Shown: positions 1 through 9,133 of the stretch, piece after piece | Position numbering within the stretch: the stretch's first letter is position 1 | How the letters are laid out: the number at the start of each line of letters is the position of its first letter | Assembly (NCBI GenBank): GCA_963575745.1 | Contig: CAUYUJ010009832.1 | Location: forward strand, 1 to 31,889 | Source of the DNA: Prorocentrum cordatum | Lineage: Eukaryota > Sar > Dinophyceae > Prorocentrales > Prorocentraceae | DNA: 31,889 bases | Direction: 5' to 3' | Notes under the pieces: model-generated | Database searches by the model: none | Seen by the model: the letters and a program-made list of their open reading frames with translations, nothing else | What the model was told of the DNA's origin: nothing | Made by a program: the position numbers and the translations under genes

Positions 1-135
1 GGAGGAGGAGGAGGAGGAGGAGGAGGAGGAGGAGGGAGGAGAGAAGAGAGAGGGAGGAAGGGAGGGAGGAGGACAATGAAGGAGGACGGAGGAGAGAGGA
101 GGGAGGGGAGGAGGGAGGGAGGCAGGGAGGGAGGG
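1..135 (+). repeat. (GGA)n purine array at left edge
   Basis: Almost pure GGA/GGGA purine tract running off the left edge. The right edge of the window (31844-31889) is the same repeat on the same strand, so both ends probably mark places where assembly or extraction stopped in a trinucleotide array. No coding is claimed. Confidence 0.9.
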
Positions 136-145
136 AGCCAGCTTG

Positions 146-417
146 GCCGCCGCCGCTGCCCTCGCTCCGGCCGCTGCCGTCGCCGTCGCCGCCGCGGTGG
201 TGGTCGTCGTCGTCACCGTCGTCGAAGGTGAACCCGATCCCGGATCTCTCGACCCATCCCCTCATTCGTTTGTTTTCCGTCCCTGGCCCCGTGGACCGGG
301 AGCCCCCGAGGGGCGCCCGGCCCGCCCTAGGAGAGCCCGCCGCCGCCATCGCCATCGCCATCGCCATCGCCATCGTCATCGCCATCGCCATCGCCGTCGC
401 CGCCGTCGTCGTCGCCG

Positions 418-468
<51 letters not shown>

Positions 469-505
469 CCGTCGTGGTCGTCGCCCTCCCGTTCCGCCCT
501 GCGTG
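146..505 (+). repeat. GCC/GTC/CATCGC trinucleotide and hexanucleotide microsatellite
   Basis: Interleaved GCCGTC, GCCATC and GTC runs. All frames stay open and give homopolymeric translations (RH repeats, A/V runs, D/G runs), which is what a stop-free microsatellite produces, so I do not call a gene. The following 245 bases (505-750) hold short repeats of the type CACGAAGATACAT and no recognisable feature. Confidence 0.8.
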
Positions 506-748
506 CGCGCCAGCACGAAGATGCATGTGCTCTAGCGTTCCGCCCGCCCGAGCCGATCCTCCCGCTCTGCGTGGTTGCGAGCACGAAGATACATCGTGTC
601 TTCGTATCCCGCCGACACGACACGACCCTCCCGCGTGCCAAACACGAACATGGATCATATTTTTGTGTCGCCGCCCTCCCGACCCCACCGATTCTGGAGG
701 GTGATTCGGCTTACCCATGGGTCGTTGAGAGTAGCTATTTTTGGAGCC

Positions 749-860
749 CCAGATTTCAATCCACTTTAGGCGCCTTCCTAGTGGCTTCACCTTTTCCGTC
801 CTCTTTGGGGGGCGGGCGGACACCTAATCTATTGTCAACGCCTTCCCACTTCATGTTTCT
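749..860 (+). repeat. Dispersed repeat N, copy 1
   Basis: About 110 bp alignable by eye with 17688-17815. Shared blocks include GTGGCTTCACCTTTTC, the CGCCTTCC boxes and an ACTTCATGT-like end. The copies differ by small indels. No terminal inverted repeat was seen. Function unknown. Confidence 0.6.
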
Positions 861-888
861 ACCTACTTCTTCCGACCGATCGGTACCT

Positions 889-1192
889 TAGGCCTACTCC
901 AGGCCTACCCTAGGCCTACCCCTAGGGCCTACCCCTGGGCCTACCCTAGGCCTACCCCTAGGGCCTACCCCAGGCCTACCCTTGGTCTACGCCTAGGGCC
1001 TACCTCTTGGCCTCCCCGAGGCCTACCCCTAGGGCCAAACCCCAGGCCATCCCTAGGCCCATAGGGCAGGGTTTCCTTAGGCTGTCCTAGGGCCTAGGGT
1101 AGGCCCTACTCCAGGCTACCGTAGGGTCTAGGGTAGGGCCTACCCAGCTACCCTAGAGCCTAGGGTAGGGCCTAAGGTAGCCTACCCCCTCC
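889..1192 (+). repeat. GGCCTACCCTA minisatellite
   Basis: Degenerate tandem units of about 11-13 bp (GGCCTACCCTA and variants). The first part reads GGCCTACCC on +; from about 1085 the complementary orientation (CTAGGGTAGGGCC) dominates, so the array is partly self-complementary and could fold. The next 340 bases (1193-1540) contain no feature I can name. Confidence 0.75.
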
Positions 1193-1544
1193 AGGATCTA
1201 TATCTGACAACGACGACGACGACGACTGCCGACGAAGACGAGAAGCGGAAGGAGGACGCCCCCAAGAGCCGCCATTTTCCAGAACCGCCGTTCCGGAACA
1301 CGTGTTGTGGACGTCGGCGACGAAACCGTAGACGATGTGGCTTCGGAGGGAGAAGGGGTAAAGGAAAGGGGTGAGGTACACTACAACAGACCTCTCCTTC
1401 AGCTTCTCAGTATCCGCCCGGAAATCAGACAGGCGTAGACAGTGGCCGTCGAGAAGACACCACGGGATAGGTCCCATGGATGCTGCTACCGTCTTCGGAG
1501 CCAACTAGAACCTCCGCGCGCGCGAAGCGCGCGCGGCTCTAGCG

Positions 1545-1808
1545 TACGCGTACCTCTCTCTCTCTCTCTTTCTCTATGTTTCTTTTTTTTCCCCCCCCCT
1601 CTCTCTCTCTCTTTTTTTTTTTTTTTCTCTCTCTCTCATCTCTCTTCTCTCGCTCTCTTCCTGTAAACATCGTGCAGGTAATCTTCTTTCTGTGCAGAAG
1701 TATACGTTGACTCCCCGCCGCCCTCTCTCTCTTTATGTTTCTCTCTCTCTCTCTCTCTCTTCTATACTCATGATGCAGGGTTTCTTTACTTAGCAGAAGT
1801 ATAGTACC
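1545..1808 (+). repeat. CT-rich microsatellite with a duplicated 3' module
   Basis: Two successive blocks each begin with (CT)n and a TATGTTTC element and end in a GTGCAG/ATGCAG-containing segment followed by GCAGAAGTAT (near 1697 and 1793). This looks like a tandem duplication of a roughly 150-bp unit with variable CT length. The pyrimidine tracts followed by CAG resemble splice acceptors, but no convincing exon follows either. Confidence 0.55.
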
Positions 1809-1829
1809 ATTGGGCTCCCCTTCGCCCTC

Positions 1830-2105
1830 GACCCCCCCCCCGCCCGCGCCCCGCCCCCCAGCCCGCCCCCTCCCCGGGCCCCGGGGCCGCCCCGCGCGCG
1901 CCCAGTGGCGGCCTCGCCCCTCCGGCGGGCCCATGAGCGGCCTGGCCGCTCCGCGGGCGGCGCGCGCCCTGGCGCCGCGCCCCGCCGCGGCGGCGCGGAC
2001 CGCCGCCGCCGCCGGGCCGCGCGCGCCCGCCGCGGCGCGGCCGCGGCCGCGGGCGCGGCCGCGGCGGCGGCGGCCAGGGCGCCTGGGCCGTGGGCCCCCG
2101 GGGTC
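1830..2105 (+). other. Extremely GC-rich open segment, coding status unknown
   Basis: Nearly pure G+C with many CGG/GCC/CGCG blocks. The frame with ATG at 1933 gives an Ala/Arg/Pro-rich stretch (MSGLAAPRAARALAPRP). An N-terminal exon is conceivable, but such composition keeps every frame open, so it is weak evidence. It ends at the GAGGAGCGAGG repeats that precede element E1. Confidence 0.25.
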
Positions 2106-2157
2106 CGAGGGGGGGGGGAACGGATTCGTCGAGGAGCGAGGCTCGAGGAGCGAGGGT

Positions 2158-2298
2158 TCAGTCGGGCGTGTCTCCCTGCAGGGGGATATTCGACTTCAAA
2201 TTAAGAATACCCCAAACACGATACCCCAAAAATACCCCGAAAAGGTCAACAGCATATTTTTCGTCGAAGATCCCCCTGTAGGGGGACAGGCCATTGAA
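2158..2298 (+). mobile_element. Element E1 (TIR element, ~9-bp target duplication)
   Basis: A 141-bp non-coding element. The left end has AGTCGGGCGTGTCTCCCTGC and the right end ATCCCCCTGTAGGGGGACAG, imperfect inverted repeats shared with E2, E3 and E4. The 9-mer AGCGAGGGT lies directly outside both ends (2149-2157 and 2299-2307). GAGCGAGG is itself repeated locally, so this duplication is less decisive than in the other copies. The interior is AT-richer than its surroundings. No transposase is present. Confidence 0.7.
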
Positions 2299-2359
2299 AG
2301 CGAGGGTCGAGGAGCGAGATTCGAGGAGCGAGGTGCAGGACATCGGCTGCAGAAGTCGA

Positions 2360-2506
2360 GGAGCGAGGTTCGAGGCTGTCGGGCGACATTTCTCGTCGCT
2401 TCCCGGCGGGTTGTCCAGCCTCGTTCCAGCAGCTCCTGCTCGCCGAGGGCGTGCTGGGGTGGCCCAGCTCGTATCTGGAGTGCCCGCTGGAGAGCCGAGT
2501 CATTAC
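2360..2506 (+). repeat. Dispersed repeat F, copy 1
   Basis: Copy of a roughly 150-bp intronic repeat with recurring blocks: CGAGGTTCGAGG near the start, a CAGCAGCTCCTGCTCGCCGA-like centre, a GGGGTGCCC-like block, and CCGCTGGAGAGCCGAG at the end. It matches 19068-19217, 19345-19485, 23014-23120, 27210-27400 (inverted) and 31285-31430. Function unknown. Confidence 0.55.
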
Positions 2507-2610
2507 CCGAAAACCACACCCCATACCCCTGATTTCTTTTCTTTGAAGCTACCGGAGATGCGTAGAGTTCAGCAGAGGGGGGTCAGAGGGGGGACATAGC
2601 CGATTGGGGC

Positions 2611-2766
2611 GATCGAGACGGGTACGGAAAGAATAGGTACAACGACCGACAGCAGTTCCTGTTCATGTTGAACGTTGGGTTCGTTGTCGGCGTCGCCGCG
2701 CGCGTTGTCCCTTTGAGGCAGAGGGCCGCCTGCCCAACATCGGCCGCTGTCGGTTTTGGACAACAT
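2611..2766 (+). repeat. Dispersed repeat H, copy 1
   Basis: Aligns with 5731-5858: GTCGAGACG.GTACGGA, a CAGCAGTTC.TGT.CAT block, GTTGGCGT.GCCGCG and GACCGCCTGCC.AACA. The tail CGGCCGCTGTCGGTTTTGG at 2740 recurs separately at 6058-6077. No inverted-repeat termini were recognised. Confidence 0.6.
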
Positions 2767-2821
2767 TAGTTGTTGGCTTCCGTGCTCATGTCTTCGTACC
2801 CATCTGGGGGCGTCCGAATTC

Positions 2822-3049
2822 TAGGTTTCCCACATGGGTTACGAGCAAAGTGGGTTTGAGGATCGCGCCGCGTCGTCGATCACTGATGCATCGCCGATGC
2901 GGCTCGATGTGGATCCCGATTTTCTCCATGCCGACGTCGCCGATGCATTCCCGACATCGCGGATGTATTACCGATACATCGCCGATGCATCGGCGATGCG
3001 GTGCGATCCGCCGACCCCGTCTACTCAGCTCACATTTGGGAGACCTCTA
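2822..3049 (+). mobile_element. Element B1 (palindromic TIR element)
   Basis: A 228-bp element. The left end TAGGTTTCCCACATGGG is an imperfect inverse of the right end (CCCAAATG..GGGAGACCTCTA on +). Inner arms carry GAGGATCGC/GCGATCC and repeated GCATCGCCGATGC palindromes. The open frames across it are shadows of this low-complexity core. Related copies are at 5397-5617 and 7035-7570. Confidence 0.65.
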
Positions 3050-3452
3050 ATATGGCGCTGCCGCCCCTGAGATCCAGCTGGGCGTTGCATGTTTTTCACA
3101 ACGGATCCTTGTCACCAGGTTTCGTTGTCGCCACGTTTCGGGCCCCAGGGCCCTCACAGATCGATCCGACTCCAAACATCAAAAGAAACATCAAGGGCTC
3201 TGGTCGTGATTTTTCCGGTGGGTCGTGGGGGTTCGAAGAGGAACATGCGTTACCAGCCTGGAACATACCCTGGGCACCTCCTCATCACGATGCCAATCTT
3301 AGGGGTTCCCTCATTTTTTGAGGGCGACTCCCTGAGAGTGTCATCGCCTCTTGGCGTGTCAATCTTAGGGATAGGCATAAGTTCGAGGCTGGTCAACACC
3401 GTTGGCGTTGTAAGGATAGCGTGCTAGGTGGCGCCGCTGGCCTGCTCATTTC
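3050..3452 (+). other. Unassigned stretch
   Basis: No exon, RNA or repeat family recognised. Two CAATCTTAGGG boxes occur near 3295 and 3362, and an inverted CCTCA-TTTTT-TGAGG stem lies near 3311-3324. Frames stay open for about 100 codons but lack the third-position G/C bias seen in the exons. Confidence 0.4.
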
Positions 3453-3482
3453 GCGCTATCCCCCTACCTTAGGGGATAGCGC
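3453..3482. repeat. Perfect 11-bp hairpin upstream of exon
   Basis: GCGCTATCCCC pairs exactly with GGGGATAGCGC across an 8-nt spacer (3464-3471). It lies 21 bp upstream of the predicted acceptor of the exon at 3504. Confidence 0.7.
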
Positions 3483-3503
3483 GCACCGAAGAAGCCACGG
3501 CAG

Positions 3504-3633
3504 GGGCGACGGCGTGCACGGACACGGCGCTGGCGGGGGCATCGGGCTGACGTGCCTGGCAGAGATCGATGTCGTGCGCCATCTCTCCGGCGCCACCCTG
3601 CCGCTGCTGGTTCCGCCCGAGCACCCCTCGCGC
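3504..3633 (+). CDS. Internal exon, unknown protein
   Basis: Strong exon candidate. Reading codons from 3505 gives GDGVHGHGAGGGIGLTCLAE and then a hydrophobic/acidic stretch ending LLVPPEHPSR, with G or C in nearly every third position. The left boundary follows CACGGCAG (AG at 3502-3503). The right boundary is a canonical donor, CGC|GTGAGAAAAG, at 3634. I do not recognise the family. The surrounding sequence is non-coding: a hairpin before it and a CCT tract after it. Partner exons are not identified, though the next exon candidate on the same strand is at 8629. Confidence 0.6.
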
Positions 3634-3723
3634 GTGAGAAAAGTTGCGGCGGGAAGGTTTTTTCTAGTTCCCAGCCATCCAGTGGTGTTGGGTCCTCGTT
3701 TTGAAGAGACGGTGCCCCGCGTT

Positions 3724-3850
3724 CCTTCCTCCTTCCTCCTCCTCCTCCTCCTTTTCTCCTCCCCTTCTCCTCCTCCTCCTCCTCCTCCTCTCCTCTCCTC
3801 TCCTCCTCCTCCCTCCACCGCCTCCTCCCCTTCTCCTCCTCCTCCTCTCC
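3724..3850 (+). repeat. (CCT)n array
   Basis: Interrupted CCT/CTC pyrimidine tract lying in the presumed intron after the 3504-3633 exon and directly before the 89-bp minisatellite. It gives poly-S/L/P translations in the three frames. Confidence 0.85.
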
Positions 3851-3860
3851 GCGTCCGCGC

Positions 3861-4650
3861 CACCAATTTCGGCACACCCCTCACACGGTTCGCGGCCCCA
3901 TAGGGAGCTCCACCGAAGGCCCCAGCGGGAGGGCCCGCATGGCACCACCGCCCCATTTCGGCATACCCATCACACGGTTCGTGGCCCCATAGGGAGCTCC
4001 ACCGAAGGCCCCAATTGGAGGGTCCGCATGGCACCACCGCCCCATTTCGGCGCACCCGTCGCCCAGTTCGTGGCCCCACAGGGAGCTCCACCGAAGGCCC
4101 CACTGGGAGGGTCCGCATTGCACCACCGCCCCATTTCGGCACACCCCTCGCCCGGTTCGTGGCCCCATAGGGAGCTCCACCGAAGGCCCCAGTGGGAGGG
4201 TCCTCATGGCACCACCGCCCCATTTCGGCACACCCGTCGCCCGGTTCGTGGCCCCATAGGGAGCAGGGTCCGCATGGCACCATCGCCCCATTTCGGCACA
4301 CCCGTCGCACGGTTTGTGGCCCCACAGGGAGCTAGCTCCACCGAAGGCCCCACTGGGAGGGTCCGCATGGCACCACCGCCTCATTTCGGCACACACCCGT
4401 CACAAGTTTCGTGGCCCCACAAGGATCTCCACCAAAGGCTCCTTTTGGAGGGTCCGCATGGCACCACCGCCCCATTTCGGCACACCCCATCACACGTTTC
4501 GTGTCCCCATATGGAGCTCCACCGAAGGCCCCAGCGGGAGGGCCCGCATGGCACCACCGCCCCATTTCGGCATACCCATCAAACGGTTCGTGGCCCCATA
4601 GGGAGCTCCATTGACGGCTTCCGTGGATGGGTCCGCATGGCACCACAGCT
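3861..4650 (+). repeat. 89-bp minisatellite, about nine units
   Basis: Tandem units anchored by ATTTCGGCA at 3866, 3955, 4044, 4133, 4222, 4290, 4383, 4474 and 4564. The spacing is 89,89,89,89,68,93,91,90. Each unit carries a GTGGCCCCATAGGGAGCTCC box and GGTCCGCATGGCACCACCGC. The 68-bp unit lacks the GAGCTCCACCGAAGGCCCC part. Units lack stop codons in several frames, so long open frames run through on both strands (a 468-codon + frame and a 289-codon minus frame). Because 89 is not a multiple of 3, the translated repeat changes frame each unit, which argues against coding. A degenerate partial unit (CGGTCCGTGGCCCCATAAG) recurs at about 5059-5093. Confidence 0.85.
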
Positions 4651-5396
4651 CTGCCTAGCGCGTCGCTCGCCCCCGTCGTCGTTCTGCCCAGCGGCCACAG
4701 CCTTGCCCGCTATCAGCCAGCCTGCTAGCTCTCTCTGCTCCGCGCAACGGGCGACCCGCGCGCGTCGCCGGGACCCCTTCGGGGCGACCAGCGCGCGTCG
4801 CGGGGACTCCGTGCGGCGCCGCGCCCGCAGCCGTGGACATGGGCGTGCACGGGCAAGGAGGGAGACAAAGAACGGGAAAGAAGCGGGCGCGATCTTCGTG
4901 AGGGGCGTGCTGATATGGGCGTCGACATTAGTGTACGTAGACACGCGTGCGCAGACTCATCCACAGTCAGACTCATTCGTGCTCACACTCACCCGCTCTC
5001 AGTCTCTCGCACGCATACCTATCGTCTTCGCACGCGTTGTGCTCCCCGCCACCCATCCGGCGCGCCCCGCGCACGGTCCGTGGCCCCATAAGCGCGGGCG
5101 AACATGAGATTCACAATTGCGGAATTCACAAGTGCGCATGTTTGGGTCCTTCGCCCGGCAATTTTTTGGCTTCTGGGGGACCGGGCTCGGCCTCGGGATT
5201 GGACCGTCCAAAGACGACTCGCGGATGAAGACGCCGGCCCCGCGGAAAGGGGCCAGACCTGTGGGGGCCCACGCCGTGAGAAAAGCTCTCGTGGCCTCGG
5301 GGGTGTCAAGGCTCGTCGCCGCGGCCGCGGTCCGGTCGCTTCGAAGTCCTGGTCAGGACGCAGCCCGCGAGAGGTTTGGGGAAATCTAGGCGTCCC
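4651..5396 (+). other. Unassigned stretch between minisatellite and element B2
   Basis: Contains tandem GCGACC/CGCGCGTCG boxes (4740-4805), an isolated minisatellite remnant (5059-5093) and an open segment (5220-5388) reading KTPAPRKGARPVGAHAVRKA. That last segment has moderate codon bias but no clear splice sites, so no exon is called. Confidence 0.35.
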
Positions 5397-5617
5397 AGAT
5401 GGGGTCGGAGTAGATGGGGTCGGAGGATCGCACCGCATCGCCGATGCATATTCACTGCGGCTCGATGTGGAGCCATATTCTTTCCGCGCCGATGACGCAG
5501 ATGCATCGCCGACGTCGGTCGTGCATCGCCGATGCATCGCCAATGCATCGCCGATGCATCGGCGATGCGGCTGTATCTTGCGTCCCCATTTATTCGGAAC
5601 CCATCCAGGAGGCCTCT
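5397..5617 (+). mobile_element. Element B2 (palindromic TIR element)
   Basis: A 221-bp copy. It starts TAGGCGTCCCAGATGGGGTC and ends with the imperfect inverse CCCATCCAGGAGGCCTCT. The next inner blocks are GGAGGATCGCACCGCATCGC on the left and ATCGGCGATGCGGC on the right. The core is four to five ATCGCCGATGC palindromes. A short duplication of the sub-terminal block (GATGGGGTCGGAG twice, 5408-5432) is specific to this copy. Confidence 0.65.
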
Positions 5618-5730
5618 GGGAAAGGCGGTGTGGGGATCGTTTTGCTTCCCCAGGGTGGCGCCGTGTCCTCTGCGGCGCCGGCGGCGCCGGCGCGGCCCCC
5701 CGCGGTGCCTCGGGCGTGGAGGGTCGGTGT

Positions 5731-5858
5731 GGTCGAGACGAGTACGGAGGGAGTGGGTGGCGAAGGCTGGCAGCAGTTCTTGTGCATTTTGACCGGGCTC
5801 TGTGTTGGCGTTGCCGCGGGCGTCGTGCACTCGAGACAAGAGACCGCCTGCCTAACAC
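5731..5858 (+). repeat. Dispersed repeat H, copy 2
   Basis: Second copy of the repeat at 2611-2766, in the same orientation and about 110 bp downstream of element B2. In both places B and H lie within a few hundred bases of each other (H before B at 2.6 kb, B before H here). Confidence 0.55.
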
Positions 5859-6600
5859 TCGGGAGAACGTAAGGCTCGAGTTCGCCAAAGCTCGGGTTTG
5901 CCGACGCCCGTCATGAAATTTGACCGTCCAGCTTCCGTGGGATGTTTGCAGCGGGAGCTTTCGTCAGATTGTAGGCGGGTCTCGTCGTTCTCTTGACGCC
6001 CCCATCAGGTTCACCCGAATCCCTCGAACCTAGGTCTTACGTCTCCACGACAACAGCGGCCGCTGTCGGTTTTGGGCGACATTTGCTTTTGGACATCGTG
6101 CCAATTTGTTTCGCATCCATGTCGGGCGGCGAAAGAGGCGGGCCAGGTGTCTTTTCGCACATCCCGCGGAGACTTCCGTGCATGTCCAGTACTTTCCGCA
6201 GCGTGTGGTGTGCATGCTTTTAGCAGTCCAGTGGTGCCGATGGGCCGCCGTAGCCACGCGAAGTAAAACCGCACATATTCTGACTGCACTGGTTCTCAAA
6301 GGTGTTTCTGGATCAGCGCTGCTTCTCTTCAGGGAGGCAGTCGAGTGAAGGAACATGGGGACCACGACCAAGATGTCGCGTGATCTTGTCGATGCCGATA
6401 TTGGTCATGGTCTCTATGCCAGCCGCCAGTTCGCGAGGATGATCCACATATTGACGCTGACCAAGATCGACGGTGGCCGAGGCGCTGATCGTCGTTTTCT
6501 GTTTTGGATACGCCTCCCTGTGCCGCCCTTCCGAGCTTTTTCTGTTTTTGCGAGCGTCGATGTGGAATGGACCGCGCGAAGGGCAGGAGCGGCGGCAGTG
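5859..6600 (+). other. Unassigned stretch
   Basis: No convincing exon. It contains the H-tail block (6058-6085) and several boxes of the type GACCA.GATCGACGGTG (from 6466) that become dense around 6600-6900. Short frames on both strands lack codon bias. Confidence 0.35.
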
Positions 6601-6603
6601 ACA

Positions 6604-6900
6604 GCCGCAGTGACCACGATCGACGGTGACCAAGATCGAAACGATGTTATCGGTCGCAAATCATGGGAGTCTGGTATACTTTCTTAATTCCGTCTTTAGC
6701 GTCGACTAGCGTCGATTAGCGTCTGGGAGTCGGCGAGACAGCGCCGATTTAGCGTCGGCTAGCGTCAACTAGCGTCGATTCAGCGTCGATTAGCGTCGGT
6801 TTAGCGTCGACTAGCGTGAGCCCACAAGGTGGTATGGGAGGCTCCCATGAGTTGCCACCGAAAACGATGATCACGATCGATGGTGACCAAGATCGACACG
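6604..6900. repeat. Inverted/direct repeat frame around a TAGCGTCGA array
   Basis: GACCACGATCGACGGTGACC (6613) recurs as GATCACGATCGATGGTGACC (about 6868), while ATCATGGGAG (about 6660) and CTCCCATGAG (about 6842) are inverted. Between them, 6696-6820 is a degenerate 10-12 bp tandem array (TTAGCGTCGAC variants). The whole looks like a composite repeat whose core has expanded in tandem. Confidence 0.55.
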
Positions 6901-7034
6901 GTGTTCTTGCACACTCCGTCCTGGTCTGGGTCCCCCCCTCCCGGTGAGGCTCGTGCCTCCCGCGCGCCCCGGGGCGGGTCAGACCTTTCTGGGCTCGGCG
7001 CAGCCGCGCGCGCTGCAGCGCGGCGGGGTCAGTC

Positions 7035-7570
7035 TAGATCTCCCGGAGGGAGTCCGAGCAGGTGGGGTCGGAGGATCGCACCGCATCGCCGATGCCTCGC
7101 CGATGCGGCTCGATGTCAGGTCCGATTTTCTCCACGCCGCTGTCGCCGATGCGTCGCCGACAGCCGGCACCCCGTGGGGCGGGGCAGTCGAGAGGACCGC
7201 TGTGCGCCAAGCGCCGGATGTCAGTGAAAGGGTTCGGAAGGGGGCAAGGGTGCGACATCCGCTGCTTGCATTATTGCAGCTGCTTTCGGCGCAAGAGGAG
7301 GAAGAGAAGGCGGCGGTGGTGGTGTGGTGGAGGAGGGAGGAGAGAGGAGGCGGAGGAGAGGGAGGGGTAGGAGGAGGGAGGAGAGGAGAGGGAGGAGGAG
7401 GGGAGAGGAGGAGGAGGAGGAGGAGAGGAGGAGGAGAGGGGGAGGAGGAAGAGGAGGGGGGAGATGGGCGTCGCCGATGCATCGCTGACGTTGCCGATGC
7501 ACCGCCGAGGTGGCGGCGGTGCGGTGCCACCCTGCGACCCCAGCTGCTCGGACCCCATCCGGGATGCCTC
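7035..7570 (+). mobile_element. Element B3, expanded copy with internal (GGA)n
   Basis: The left end TAGATCTCCCGGAGGG..GTCGGAGGATCGCACCGC and the right end GGACCCCATCCGGGATGCCTC match the two ends of B1/B2. The copy is 536 bp instead of about 225 because a GGA/GAG array (about 7296-7463) and flanking sequence separate the two halves. Alternatively these are two truncated copies. Confidence 0.5.
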
Positions 7571-7639
7571 AAGCAGCGCCACCGAGGGAGGGGGGGCTCA
7601 CCACAAGGCGTTCGCGAGCTCCTGGCGTTCGCGACGATT

Positions 7640-7775
7640 GGGGAGGAGGGAGGATCGAGGGTCGAAGAGGGAGGATCGAGGATCGAGGAGGAGGGAGGGT
7701 CGAGGATGCGGGAGGATCGAGGAGGGAGGAGCGAGAAGGAGGGAGGATCGAGGAGGAGGGAGGATCGAGGACCGA
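7640..7775 (+). repeat. GAGGGAGGATCGAGGA minisatellite
   Basis: Degenerate units of 15-18 bp with the core GGATCGAGGA, open in all frames. Followed by CGTCCTCGGGGGAGCGTCCC-type sequence and then a CCT array. Confidence 0.75.
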
Positions 7776-7885
7776 TGAGGTTCGCGACGCCTCCGGGCGT
7801 CCTCGGGGGAGCGTCCCCGGGGGGGTCGTTCTCGGGGCGACGCTTCCTCGGCGAGGCGGCGAGCCCCCCCTCGGCTGGTGACCCC

Positions 7886-7980
7886 CCTCCTCCTCCTCTC
7901 CTCCTCCTGCTCCTCCTCAACTCCTCCACCTCCTCCTCCTCCTCCTCCTCCTCCTCCTCCTCCTCCTCCTCCTCCTCCCC
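7886..7980 (+). repeat. (CCT)n array
   Basis: CCTCCT tract. The 390 bases after it (7981-8370) are open in several frames, including WRGLDAAREERS followed by a stop. No splice-site-supported exon could be chosen, so that stretch is left unassigned. Confidence 0.85.
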
Positions 7981-8369
7981 ATGGCGCGGCCTGGACGCGG
8001 CTCGGGAGGAGAGAAGCTGACCTTCGGGCAGGCCCCTCGCAGGTCCCCAGGCCCCTCCCAGCAGAGGGCTCGGCCCCGCGAGGGTTTTTGTTGTGGCGAC
8101 CTCGGGGGCCCCCTGTTTTGCTTCTCCGCTCCGTCCTGCGGCGAGGGCGGGGGCGAAGACGGCGCGGGGAGCGCCGCGCGAACACGCGCAGCAGCGCCGT
8201 GGTCGAGCCCTGCCGCCCAGCCCCGACCCCCCGAAGCCCCGAAGTCTCGCGTGCGCCCTGGGCCGATCCAGCGTGCGGGCAGGGCCCTCCAGAACTGTGG
8301 ACCTGTGTGGGCTGCTGCGGCCTCGATCGGAATCTAGGCGTCGAGGTCCTGGTGGCATTTTCAGGGGCC

Positions 8370-8577
8370 ACGATAGGGGGGGGGATAGGCATAGGGGGGG
8401 AAGCATCGACCCCCAATCACCCATGGATCGCCGATAGGGGCCCGATAGCCCCAGCCTGTCCAGGAAGGTGCGGATTCACCATCGGAGGCCCATCGCCGAT
8501 CTATCGGCGACGTACCGCCGATTCCAGGTCGATGCATCCCCCCCTTATGCCAGTGCCCCCCTATCGTTGCCCCTCAT
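8370..8577 (+). mobile_element. Element C1 (TIR element)
   Basis: About 208 bp. The left arm (ACGATAGGGGG, GGCATAGGGGGGGAAGCATC) is inverted at the right end (GATGCATCCCCCCCTTATGC, CCCCCCTATCGT). The interior shares CATCGACCCCC, GGGGGCCCGA.AGCCC, CAGGAA.GTGCG and ATCTGTCGGCGA-type blocks with 19703-19880. It ends about 50 bp before a predicted acceptor, as the second copy ends at the acceptor of TPR exon 2. Confidence 0.65.
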
Positions 8578-8628
8578 ATGTTTAGCCCTCCTGGACGGTC
8601 AGGGAGGGCCTCAGTCCCTCGCGCCCAG

Positions 8629-8720
8629 GTGCCGCAGCAGCTGCCGCTGGAGGAGCTGACCGCCCTGGTGGGGCGCCTGAAGGCGGAGGCGCCCAAGGAC
8701 GGGCGACGAGAGCCGCGCTC
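8629..8720 (+). CDS. Internal exon, unknown protein
   Basis: Follows CTCGCGCCCAG (AG at 8627-8628) and reads VPQQLPLEELTALVGRLKAE, then APKDGRREPRS, with near-uniform G/C third positions. The suggested donor is CGCTC|GTGCAC at 8721. Joined to the acceptor at 8942 the frame continues as S-R-C-A-L-K-L-L-W-A-D-M. The amphipathic Leu/Glu/Ala pattern suggests a helix; the family is not recognised. The intron would be 222 nt and would contain element G. Confidence 0.5.
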
Positions 8721-8760
8721 GTGCACCGACCCTGGCCGGGTCCATCCCGGGCCCAGGATC

Positions 8761-8897
8761 GGCGTATACTCCAGATTTCGTAATGAAAGGGAGGGGGTCA
8801 GGATCCTCCAAGACAAGCCATTTCAGACCTCCCCCGTGGGAGAACCCTCCAAAACATCGAGACCCCCCTCCCTTTATTACGAAATCTGGAGTACGCC
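8761..8897. mobile_element. Element G (palindromic element in an intron)
   Basis: Left arm 8761-8799 (GGCGTATACTCCAGATTTCG, then TAATGAAAGGGAGGGGGTC) and right arm 8861-8897 are near-perfect inverse copies, differing by a TA indel and two or three substitutions. The loop is about 61 bp. No target duplication is clear. Only one copy is in this window. Confidence 0.7.
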
Positions 8898-8942
8898 TTC
8901 GCTCAAGGGCATACAGAAAACGCCCCCACCCTGGTCTACGAG

Positions 8943-9016
8943 GCGCTGTGCGCTGAAGCTCCTGTGGGCCGACATGGTCAAACCCTGCGTGCTGTGCCGC
9001 GTGCTGGCGGCCCTAG
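8943..9016 (+). CDS. Internal exon, unknown protein
   Basis: After CTACGAG the codons CGC TGT GCG CTG read RCALKLLWADMVKPCVLCRV, then LAAL, with nearly all third positions G/C. A GC donor is possible at CCCTAG|GCTTTT (9017), but the right boundary is uncertain. An overlapping frame (TLVYEALCAEAPVGRHG) is open too and continues further upstream, so a one-base frame ambiguity exists around 8945. Confidence 0.4.
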
Positions 9017-9133
9017 GCTTTTTGGGGGCTCCCAGGAGGGTTACAGACCACGCCCTTGTAACCCAGGGTAGGGCCGTTTTTTCATCCCTCGATTCCCAGA
9101 TCTCCGACGATCTGATTTTGCTTTGAATCCCAG

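Noticed and set aside
4081-4120. tRNA- or RNA-like stem (GTTCGTGGCCCC...)
   Set aside because: The GGTTCG block lacks the rest of a cloverleaf and simply repeats with the 89-bp unit.
3861-4650. CRISPR-like array
   Set aside because: Units are contiguous near-identical copies without unique spacers, in a eukaryotic context.
3701-5107. 468-codon + reading frame
   Set aside because: It runs through a CCT array and the 89-bp minisatellite. The unit length is not divisible by 3, so the repeated peptide changes frame; this is a stop-poor repeat rather than a gene.
6979-8424. 481-codon minus reading frame
   Set aside because: It crosses element B3, GGA/GATCGAGGA arrays and a CCT array. The translation is homopolymeric and there is no codon bias outside the repeats.
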